From: JBDIAG01 sp963835085
Lineage (GTDB): Bacteria > Actinomycetota > Actinomycetes > Actinomycetales > CAWJMD01
Length of the DNA: 64,000 bases
Assembly (NCBI GenBank): GCA_963835085.1
Contig: CAWIED010000001.1
Span: forward strand, 3,410,001-3,474,000
Reading direction: 5' to 3'
How positions within the stretch are numbered: position 1 is the first letter of the stretch; each line of letters starts with the position of its first letter. A program made the position numbers and the translations under genes. The notes below the pieces were generated by a model. It had not been told where the DNA came from, ran no database searches, and saw only the letters and a program-made list of their open reading frames with translations. This document shows, piece after piece, positions 28,704 through 36,176 of the stretch.

Positions 28704-29884
28704 GAGGCCACCAACTCAGCCTCGGTGAGAGCACCCATAAACGCATCGATGACAAGATCGACATCCTCATCAGTCAGCGCCGAACCACTTGGCAGGGTGA
28801 TACCCGTGCGGAAGAGTTGTTCACTCGTCCCGTTGAGGAAGGCCTGTGCGGAGCCGTACCCCGGCTGCGCGTGCAGGGGCTTCCACAGGTGCCTGGCTTC
28901 TACACCTCCCGCGTCGAGCTTGCGAATGAGCCGATCAATGTAGCCGTACCCGGGCTCGGAGGTCGGGACTCCGCCTACGCGCTCGATGATCAGGCCCGTG
29001 AGCCAGCAGTTGTCGTAGGCGTCTCCTCCCTGGTCATCACGGCCGATCAAACGGACACCGTCGATGCCCGAGAAGGCGGCGGCGTAGCGGCCGCGGATAG
29101 TACGGCGTCGAGCGATCATCCCGTCCAGCCGCTCGAGCTGCCCAAGTCCCAGGGCAGCTAGGAGGTTCGAAAGGCGATAGTTGTACCCGGCTTCCGTGTG
29201 CTCGTACCACGGCACCGGCTGGCGCGCTTGGGTCGACAGATAGCGGGCTCGTGCCAGCAAGTCGAGATCATTAGACAGCAGCATGCCGCCGCCCGAGGTC
29301 GTCATGATCTTGTTTCCGTTGAACGACAGAGCCGCCGCCCGACCAAACGAGCCGGCGGCCGAACCGTGCCGCGACGCACCCAGCGCTTCAGCCGCGTCCT
29401 CGATCAGCGGAATGTCACGGATCGCCAGTTCCTCGACGATCCGCTCGTACTGGCAGCAACGACCGAACAGATCGACCGTCATCACCGCAGCTACGTCTGC
29501 CCCGTCCCGGATGAGCGTGTCGACAGCCGCAAGGAGCAGTTCGGGGTCGACGTTGCCGTCCGCCTGGGCATCGACAAAGACCGGGTAGGCGCCGGTGTAT
29601 AAGACTGCGTTCACCGACGCCGCGAACGTCATCGTCGGTAGCACCACGACCCGACCAGGGCGCACTCCCACACCGAGCAGTGCTAGGTGCAGAGCCGCAG
29701 TACCCGACGACAACGCCAATGCGCCGGCCACGCCGGTCCGCTCGGCGATCTCGTCCTCGAACCGATCAACAGATGGCCCAAGCGGAGCAACCCAGCCGGA
29801 GCGCAAAGCATCAAGGACGTACCGCTCCTCCACCTCGGTCACATGCGCCTGCGACAACAGGATCCGACGGGGCGTTTCAGGCAT
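28700..29884 (-). CDS. pglE: UDP-sugar aminotransferase, DegT/DnrJ/EryC1/StrS family (PglE type)
   Basis: A 394-residue PLP enzyme expected to aminate the 4-keto group of the UDP-4-keto-6-deoxy sugar made by the FlaA1/PglF dehydratase. Motifs are LSSGTAALHLAL (phosphate binding), DLFGRCC, IEDAAEALGA and LSFNGNKIMTTSGGG, with the PLP lysine at ~192. It heads the coupled set PglE-PglC-PglD. The start at 29884 is the family-typical ATG, although its ribosome binding site is weak. With a 4,6-dehydratase, this aminotransferase, an acetyltransferase and a PglC, the locus has all classes needed for a diacetylbacillosamine-type lipid-linked sugar. Confidence 0.86.
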   Translation of the reverse strand: MPETPRRILLSQAHVTEVEERYVLDALRSGWVAPLGPSVDRFEDEIAERTGVAGALALSSGTAALHLALLGVGVRPGRVVVLPTMTFAASVNAVLYTGAYPVFVDAQADGNVDPELLLAAVDTLIRDGADVAAVMTVDLFGRCCQYERIVEELAIRDIPLIEDAAEALGASRHGSAAGSFGRAAALSFNGNKIMTTSGGGMLLSNDLDLLARARYLSTQARQPVPWYEHTEAGYNYRLSNLLAALGLGQLERLDGMIARRRTIRGRYAAAFSGIDGVRLIGRDDQGGDAYDNCWLTGLIIERVGGVPTSEPGYGYIDRLIRKLDAGGVEARHLWKPLHAQPGYGSAQAFLNGTSEQLFRTGITLPSGSALTDEDVDLVIDAFMGALTEAELVAS

Positions 29885-30207
29885 GACGGGGTTCCACCAG
29901 TGTCTCGAGATCGCGCCAACAGAAGACTTGTCCTCAGTGGCACACGGCTTGATTCGGCCCTTTCAGCCTAGAAGTCGATCTGTGTTTCCCCAGGGCAAAT
30001 TACGCAATCCACCCCTTGAGCACCGGAACGGGTGAACAATCCCTGGCACACATGGCGTACCGCCTACACAGAGTGAGCATGAAATCGCCAGAGCAGTCGA
30101 AGAGAATTCAGAGTGGGGTGCACCTGTGAGAGCAAGGTGTGTACTTATGTAAGAAGGAGCCACAAATCTTCCGACTGACGCACAGATGCTGCTCCCAATG
30201 GAGTAGG
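29885..30207. other. Intergenic region, probable promoter of the PglE-C-D set
   Basis: About 320 bases with no credible gene. It lies upstream of the pglE-type gene on the minus strand and downstream of the phosphatase gene. No clear operator or terminator is visible. Confidence 0.4.
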
Positions 30208-30801
30208 TCAACCCACTTGAGCAGAAGCCACTGCTTGCACCATTGGGATCAAAGCGTCGTCGAGGACGGCCGCCATCTCCTCATAGGCCTCAGGATCTAA
30301 CCCAAATGGGTCGTCCACATCGTCCTCAGGTCCGCCAGGTTGCCGCCCCCTAGCCAACCGCATCCCCTCGACCAACTGCACCAACCGTTCATGAGGCGAG
30401 TGAGACACGGCACCCACGTGGACATGCGGCAACAACTGAGCCACCTCGCGCACGGTGAAAGCCGTCCGCAGCGCCTTAGGCGCCAACCGCACCACCTGCG
30501 TCCGGTGCTCACGCGTCATCGTCAGCACCAGAGTTGCGCTGGAAACGATCTCCTTGGTCACCTGACGGGCCACATGCCCCCCAGACTCCACACCCCGACG
30601 TTCCAGCTCGACGGCGGAGAAGGGATACATCTCCTCCCCCACCACGGCCGCGGTGCCGGCGCTCTCCACCACGATGCTCGTGTCGGCGAGCCAACAGCCC
30701 AACCGCCGCTCGGCATAGGCCGAACGGCAGATGTTGCCCGTGCACACCACGAGGATGCGCGCGCTCATGTCAGCACTCTCACGGGGCGAAGGAATGCTCA
30801 T
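30208..30801 (-). CDS. Low-molecular-weight protein tyrosine phosphatase
   Basis: A 197-residue phosphatase with the active-site loop CTGNICRS (Cys20, Arg26 of the longer form) near the N-terminus and the acidic DDPFG segment near residue 165 carrying the general acid Asp. Such enzymes dephosphorylate BY-kinases and so tune polysaccharide polymerisation; the kinase at 15377-16993 is the obvious partner. The ATG at 30801 overlaps the stop of the upstream gene as ATGA, which supports this start, although an internal ATG at 30768 lies right at the conserved core. Confidence 0.87.
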   Translation of the reverse strand: MSIPSPRESADMSARILVVCTGNICRSAYAERRLGCWLADTSIVVESAGTAAVVGEEMYPFSAVELERRGVESGGHVARQVTKEIVSSATLVLTMTREHRTQVVRLAPKALRTAFTVREVAQLLPHVHVGAVSHSPHERLVQLVEGMRLARGRQPGGPEDDVDDPFGLDPEAYEEMAAVLDDALIPMVQAVASAQVG

Positions 30802-31505
30802 CCGCAGTAGGCCCGCACCGACTGACTGCTGCTGATCACACTGGACGCGGCGTCATAGACGGCAGCTTTGTTGCCAGGCTTGGCCGCAATCGCGCTGCTG
30901 AGCCCCGCAAGATTGCCGCTCAGCCCGTCGAGCATTGATCGGAGCGTCGGATCGGTCGCCTCGTTGCGCGCAGCTCTCACTTGCGATGAGGCATCTGCCA
31001 CCTTCGAGAGGGCAGCCGCTCGCGACGACGGCGGTGAATACATGACCGAGTTCATCTGCGCCTGGGCGGCGGTGATCTTGCCTGCCACGGCTCCACATGG
31101 GTTCGACGCTGCGCCGGAGCCGCCGGGAGTGCCCGGCTTTGACGTACTCGAGCCTTCAGAGGAAGTGGAACCGCCCGTCGATCCCCCACCTGCCGCGCCA
31201 CCAGCAACAACGGATCCCGTGCCCGCCGCGCCGTTCGCGGTAGAGCCTGCACCGGCCGAGCCTGCAGCAGCCGCTCCGACGGCACCGGTCTGGTTCGACG
31301 CGCCCGGTGTGGTTGACGCGCCGGCCTGAGCCTTGTCGATCGTCGTCGCGGTGGCATCGTGGGAAATTGCTTGGCGGGCTCTGCCGGCACCGCCCGCGGC
31401 CTCGTCGCCACCGTGGGCGGACACCCCCCAAATGCCGGCGCCGATCGCCGCCGCTGCGACGATCGCCACGGTGGGGGCGAGGACTCTAGGTGCCAAAAAG
31501 CTCAT
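30798..31505 (-). CDS. Secreted or membrane-anchored Ala/Gly/Ser-rich protein of unknown function
   Basis: A 235-residue protein with an N-terminal hydrophobic segment (VLAPTVAIVAAAAIGAGIWGVSA), which serves as a signal peptide or anchor. A long low-complexity linker follows (residues ~35-130, rich in Gly, Ala, Ser, Thr), then a folded, Ala-rich C-terminal part with two cysteines (NPCGAVAG and the terminal VRAYCG) that could form a disulfide outside the cell. I do not recognise the family. It is coupled to the tyrosine phosphatase gene by an ATGA overlap. Confidence 0.7.
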   Translation of the reverse strand: MSFLAPRVLAPTVAIVAAAAIGAGIWGVSAHGGDEAAGGAGRARQAISHDATATTIDKAQAGASTTPGASNQTGAVGAAAAGSAGAGSTANGAAGTGSVVAGGAAGGGSTGGSTSSEGSSTSKPGTPGGSGAASNPCGAVAGKITAAQAQMNSVMYSPPSSRAAALSKVADASSQVRAARNEATDPTLRSMLDGLSGNLAGLSSAIAAKPGNKAAVYDAASSVISSSQSVRAYCG

Positions 31506-32213
31506 GCCTCGACGGTAGGTAACTGGGCGAGATCACGCGGACGCTTCGGCCATAACTACAGCCCCTAATGCCCGAATTCATCCATCTAGCCCACGTTCGA
31601 CCTGTGTTGGTAACTCTGCGCAACTCAGGGAGGGTCTGCTAGGCCGAATCGCCATGCCGGAAGCTGGTGGCACTGCCCTCCGTGATCGTCAGTTCAGACA
31701 CGCTTCGGCCCATCTGCCCCAAAACCGATCCGAGCCAAACCCAGGAATATCGTTGCCGCCCAAAAGATCTCGCGCCACAGCCAGGATCCAATGGAGCACA
31801 CGACGTACGGACGCGAACCGCTGTGAGAATCTCCACAGCCGACAGCCTTGCGGAGGCGATAGCCCATCGAGACGTGGTCTGCATCGTCGAACGGGATGAG
31901 TCAGGCGCTGGTACCGCTACCGCTTCACAAACTCAACGAAGGTTTTGCAGCACGCTACTTGCGGCTGGCGGCTTCTTCGCTCTTCGAGCATGGCGCCTCT
32001 CCAAATCCCAGTAGTGTGGGCACTTCCGCGGGCGGATGTGAACGTCTCCATCCGCCACGCTGCACTCTGGCAGCTACCAGCTCATGGCCCTGGGTGCCAG
32101 CGATCCCCAAAGTTGGGCGAGGAACCTTGTGGACTGGTCCCCGATCCCCCAACCGCACTAGCGGCTTCGACAACGTCGCCGCCAGCACCTTCCGCCGATT
32201 GACCGAGCACGAC
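31506..32213. other. Region without a recognisable gene
   Basis: About 700 bases lie between the low-complexity protein gene and the left end of the IS21-type element. Frames of 80-115 codons exist on both strands, but none shows a domain, signal peptide or convincing start. It may hold the remains of a gene damaged by the neighbouring insertions. Confidence 0.35.
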
Positions 32214-32408
32214 TGTCTCCGGCCACGAGAAACTGCCCGGAGACGGCCACGAGACTGCCCGCTGGCGGACATCAGAACTGCCCGCTGGCGGTCATGTGAT
32301 CTGCCCGACACGACGTCGTCTGCTTCGCCGCGTTGCGCGGTTGAGGCCCCGTCCTCGGGTGCGATGAGCGGTGCTTGAAGTCGCTCCAGCACCCGAGGAA
32401 GGGATGAG

Positions 32409-33354
32409 TTGAAGTCTGCCGAGGAGATCATGGAAATTCTGGATGCCTACGACCTGACCGGGTCGTTGCGTGACGCCGGCGAGCTGGCCGGCGGATCCGG
32501 CGTCCAAGGGTGGCACCGAGTCGTCGGTGAAGATCAGCAAGGCCGACCTGGTCCCCAAGGACACCAACCTGCTCGCCGAGTACGCCTCGTTCGCCGAGCT
32601 CGAGGCCGCCTGCGAGACTTCTGCCAGAAGGTCAACACCCGGCCCCATCGGCTCACCAAGCGGGCACCGGTCGAGATGCTCGCCGAGGAACGGACCCGGA
32701 TGCATCCAATTGCCTGCGGTGCCGCACACGGTCGCTTTCGGCACCACCCGAGTAGTGCCGGCCAACACCTCGATGGTGACGTTCGAGTCCGGCCAGTACT
32801 CAGTCCCGCACGCGTTGCTGGGCGCAACGGTATGGGTCCGCACCCAGGGCGTCGGCACCGACGAGCACGTCGTTATCGTCCACGTCAGCGACGACGGGCC
32901 GGTCGAGGTCGCCCGCCACGCACACGCGAGAGCGGGCACGCCGAAGATCAACGACGAGCACTTCGGGCCCCAGCCCGAGGGACCGCTGGATCGTCGGCCA
33001 CGTGCCAGGAACGCCGCGGAAGCGGAGTTCCTCGGCCTGGGCGAGGGCGCCCGGTTGTAGCTGACCGAGGCCGCAGCCGCGGGCACCACCAAGATGCGGG
33101 TCAAGATGGCCGAAGCCCTGAGTCTGGCCAAGCTGTTCGACGCGCGCGAGGTCGACTGGGCACTGGGGCATGCCGCCGTCCACGGCCGGTTCGCCGAGGC
33201 CGACCTGTCCTCGATCCTCGACCACCACGCCCGAGCACCCAAGACCGGCGAGCATCGGGCCAGCGAGGACTCCTCACTGACCCAGGGCACCAGCGCGTGG
33301 GCACGACTCGGGCAGTCCACCACGTCGAGCGACAACGGCGAGGTGATCGCATGA
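32409..33354 (+). pseudogene. istA: IstA-like transposase, internally deleted
   Basis: The N-terminal HTH start (AEEIMEILDAYDLTGSLRDAGELAG) is joined directly to the C-terminal part (SVKISKADLVPKDTNLLAEYASFAELEAAC). The whole DDE catalytic core is missing, and at least two frame changes follow (FCQKVNTRPHR and HTVAFGTTRVVPAN in different frames), as does an in-frame stop near 33058. The rest reads through to SSDNGEVIA and overlaps the istB start by ATGA. The protein cannot be functional. Confidence 0.8.
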
Positions 33355-34027
33355 CGACCGCGTCCGCGGCGCCGCTGCCGACCGACCTGGAGGACCTACT
33401 GCGTCGGCTGCGGCTACCGCACATCCGTCGCCACACCCCCGAGGTCGTCGCGACCGCGAAGGCCCAACGGTGAGAGCCCGCCGAGGTGCTCAAGGCACTG
33501 TGCGCCGAGGAGGTCGCCGGCCGGGAACGCTCCGCACTGGCCACCAGACGAGCAGCGGCCGGGTTCCCAACCGGCAAGACCTTCGACGCCTGGCAACCCG
33601 ACGCCTCCTCGATCCCCACGCCGACCCAGCAGGCGCTACGCACCCTGGAGTGGGTCCACCGACGAGAGAACCTCGTCGTCTGTGGGCCGTCGGGGACCGG
33701 GAAGACGTTCCTACTCGAAGCCCTCGGCCAGCAAGCCGTCGAGCAGGGGTTGAAGGTCGCCTGGTTCACCCTGGAAGACCTCGGCGTCCTGCTACGCAGG
33801 CATCGTGCCGACGACACCGTGTCGAAGGCCATCGCCCGGGTCCTGCGCGCCGACCTCGTCATCGTCGACGACATCGGACTCCTCCCGTCGCCGCGGACGC
33901 CCCCGAAGGGCTCTACCGACTCGTCGACGCCCGGCTGCTGCACCACGCCCACGTCTGCCAGACCAGCGACGACTCCGTGCGGCTCACCCAGGCACTCGCC
34001 GGCCTAGGGGTGAGCCCGTTGAGCTGA
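33351..34027 (+). pseudogene. istB: IstB-like ATPase, disrupted
   Basis: The helper ATPase of an IS21 element. The N-terminus TDLEDLLRRLRLPHIRRHTPEVVATAKAQR is followed by a TGA at 33471-33473 where the family normally has a Trp codon. The frame then continues with Walker A CGPSGTGKTFLLEAL and Walker B VIVDDIGLLP. A further frameshift occurs near 33890, and about 25-30 residues are missing before RLLHHAHVCQTS. The gene has one nonsense change, one frameshift and one deletion. Confidence 0.8.
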
Positions 34028-34154
34028 GCACCCTGGTCGGTGGTGGCCGCAGCCCCCCTGGGCAGATCCCATGGCCACCACCGGGCAGATCTCGTGACCG
34101 TCAGCGGGCAGATTTCATGACCGCCACTGGGCAGTTCCTTACTGGCCCTTGACA

Positions 34155-34432
34155 CACGGACGACCCGAGAGGGCCGTGGCCTGCAGACCAATTATCCCTG
34201 ACCGCTCATTCCCGGCCGTCACAGATTCACGTCGGTTGCCACATCCAGGCCCCGCTTCGCGATCTTCGGCTCGCTCCCACCATCGCCAGACACAATACGA
34301 TCGGGCCTACCGCACCAGACGCGCCGGCATCGTGCAGGCCGCAGCCATACCGACAGCTTCTTCCCGATCACGGGCACGCGGAGACAGCGGTTGGGCATAT
34401 CGATTCACCATGCCTCGCTCAGGGACACATCG
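34155..34432. other. Region without a recognisable gene
   Basis: About 280 bases between the IS21 relic and the degraded end of the CRISPR array. No convincing frame or repeat is seen. It may include older CRISPR units that are no longer recognisable. Confidence 0.35.
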
Positions 34433-34709
34433 CTTTAATTCGCCTCTCGATGCTTTCATATTCAGCTGCCGGCGAGATGTGGGCCCTGACTCCTGCTGCG
34501 TGAGAGCCCGTCCGGTTGGCGACGGCTTCCACGTTCATGTTGTCCGTCGATCCTGACCGATACGCGGTATGCAAGTCCCCTTCATTATCGAGTTTCCTGT
34601 TCGCCTCTCGGCGAGACGTCGATCCTAACCTCTGGCGATGGCCGGAACTGACTCTGCGAGATGTCGATCCTGAAAGCCAAGCATCAGCTAGGCACGAGAG
34701 CGTCGGCGT
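34433..34709 (-). repeat. Degenerate distal (trailer-end) CRISPR repeats
   Basis: At least four decayed copies of the array repeat end near 34490, 34557, 34629 and 34674. The copy at 34592-34629 keeps most bases plus one insertion. The copy at ~34453-34490 has several changes. The ones ending at 34557 and 34674 keep only the 3' half (read on the plus strand). A further 5' half-copy is visible at ~34433-34450. Decay at the end far from cas2 is what is expected for the oldest end of an array. Confidence 0.75.
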
Positions 34710-35701
34710 GTTTCTATTCGCCTGTCGGCGAGATGTCGATCCTGACTCGGCGAGCATGGGGTGAGTCTGCCCGACTCGTTTTAGTTTCTATTCGCCTGTC
34801 GGCGATATGTCGATCCTGACGGTTCGTAGTAGGCAATATTACGAACTACCTCCAGGTGAGGTTTCTATTCGCCTGTCGGCGAGATGTCGATCCTGACTTT
34901 CGCAAACTCCCCTGCCATTCCGACGGCTCACTGGTTTCTATTCGCCTGTCGGCGAGATGTCGATCCTGACGCGTTTGTGGCCTCTCATGTGTTCTCGCCG
35001 CCGCCGACCCGTTTCTATTCGCCTGTCGGCGAGATGTCGATCCTGACTGCCGGATTCCTTTTACCACCAGCGCGATGAAGTGGCGCGTTTCTATTCGCCT
35101 GTCGGCGAGATGTCGATCCTGACCCCCGAGCTTGCTCGATTGGTTTATGACCAGGTGGGTTTCTATTCGCCTGTCGGCGAGATGTCGATCCTGACAAAAC
35201 AAGATTTTCTCCGTGGCTGGAGAACCATGTTCGTTTCTATTCGCCTGTCGGCGAGATGTCGATCCTGACTGCTGGGACAAGGATCCCGATCATGTCAAGG
35301 GTTTCTATTCGCCTGTCGGCGAGATGTCGATCCTGACCCTTTGACACCTCAGCCAAAGCCCGGCGCACCAAGTTTCTATTCGCCTGTCGGCGAGATGTCG
35401 ATCCTGACGCAGAGTTTTGCATCAGCGGAGGCGACCTGTTTGGTTTCTATTCGCCTGTCGGCGAGATGTCGATCCTGACCGCAACCCCGAAAGCCAGGAT
35501 GACGCCCGCCCCGAGTTTCTATTCGCCTGTCGGCGAGATGTCGATCCTGACGGTACACAAGAGTACAGCAGCGACACCTACTATGAAGCATGTTTCTATT
35601 CGCCTGTCGGCGAGATGTCGATCCTGACGAGCTCATGGGAGCCAGAAACCACAGCGTCCTCGTCGTTTCTATTCGCCTGTCGGCGAGATGTCGATCCTGA
35701 C
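34710..35701 (-). CRISPR. CRISPR array, 14 repeats of 37 bases and 13 spacers of 31-40 bases
   Basis: Repeats begin at 34710, 34784, 34861, 34934, 35011, 35087, 35159, 35233, 35301, 35372, 35443, 35515, 35592 and 35665. All are identical apart from one base in the 34784 copy. On the plus strand each starts GTTTCTATTCGCC and ends GATCCTGAC. On the minus strand it ends AATAGAAAC, close to the conserved 3' tag of type III and related repeats, so transcription is inferred to run leftwards from the cas2 side. The variable spacer length (31-40) is typical of type III systems served by a stand-alone Cas6. No two spacers look alike. Confidence 0.97.
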
Positions 35702-35897
35702 CCTACCCCCTCGGACGGGCCTGTGACCTGCGGCAACGCTGACCGTTTGCACACCCCTGCCGAACTGCCGCCTGTTGCTCATGGGTGTAGCCGGGTTACG
35801 CCCATGTTTGCGCTGGTCAGAGGCATGCACACCTGATCGGCGTGTCGCGGCGTCGCCAACCACCCCGCCAGCGGGCCTGTCCTCAAGTCGAGATGCA
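35702..35897 (-). promoter_or_regulatory. Probable CRISPR leader
   Basis: The 196 bases between the cas2 stop codon and the first intact repeat contain no gene. Array orientation, the conserved 3' GAAAC handle on the minus strand and decay of the opposite end all place the leader here. It is not AT-rich, unlike many leaders, and no clear promoter boxes are visible. Confidence 0.6.
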
Positions 35898-36176
35898 TCA
35901 GAGCACGGCCCAGTAGAGGCAGGGTTCGGGTGGTTGGGCTTGCCCGATGCAAGTGACGGTGTCCCAGCAAGTGAGACATTGGCGCATGAGGTAGAGGGAG
36001 TCTTCACCGTGGTCGAGTTCTGCGCTCAACCGCAGGGTCAGGTCGGGCAGGTTGGTTTCGTCCGTGCGGAGCAGGAACACGGACTTCTGGATCCTGTCAC
36101 CGGTGCTTTGCAGGATCGCGGCGACCCGTGCCCGCCGCGAGTCGCTGACGATGTCGTAGGCGGCGATCAGCATCAT
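35898..36176 (-). CDS. cas2: CRISPR-associated protein Cas2
   Basis: A small ferredoxin-fold protein of 92 residues that forms the adaptation complex with Cas1. It starts MLIAAYDIVSDSRRARVAAILQSTGDRIQKSVF, the usual Cas2 pattern with the Asp after the first strand and the R.QKSVF segment. The ATG at 36176 overlaps the TGA of the RT-Cas1 gene (ATGA); a GTG six bases upstream and an ATG one codon downstream are alternatives. It is the last protein gene before the array. Confidence 0.93.
   Translation of the reverse strand: MMLIAAYDIVSDSRRARVAAILQSTGDRIQKSVFLLRTDETNLPDLTLRLSAELDHGEDSLYLMRQCLTCWDTVTCIGQAQPPEPCLYWAVL

Larger units (their letters stand above)
32214..34154 (+). mobile_element. Decayed IS21-family element
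   Basis: About 1.94 kb bounded by TGT...ACA-type ends. The left end (32214-32312) and the right end (34057-34154) each carry several copies of a CTGCCCG-CTGGCGG-TCATG-type motif in opposite orientation, the multiple terminal repeats typical of IS21 elements. Inside are broken istA- and istB-like genes. No clean target duplication is visible. The element abuts the degenerate end of the CRISPR array. Confidence 0.8.

Noticed and set aside
31639..32378. Frames of 80-160 codons between the low-complexity protein and the IS21 relic
   Set aside because: None shows a domain, a signal peptide or a convincing ribosome binding site.
34516..35836. Several frames of 60-140 codons across the CRISPR array, on both strands
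   Set aside because: They translate the repeats themselves (recurring SGSTSRRQANRN and FACRRDVDPD) and are not genes.
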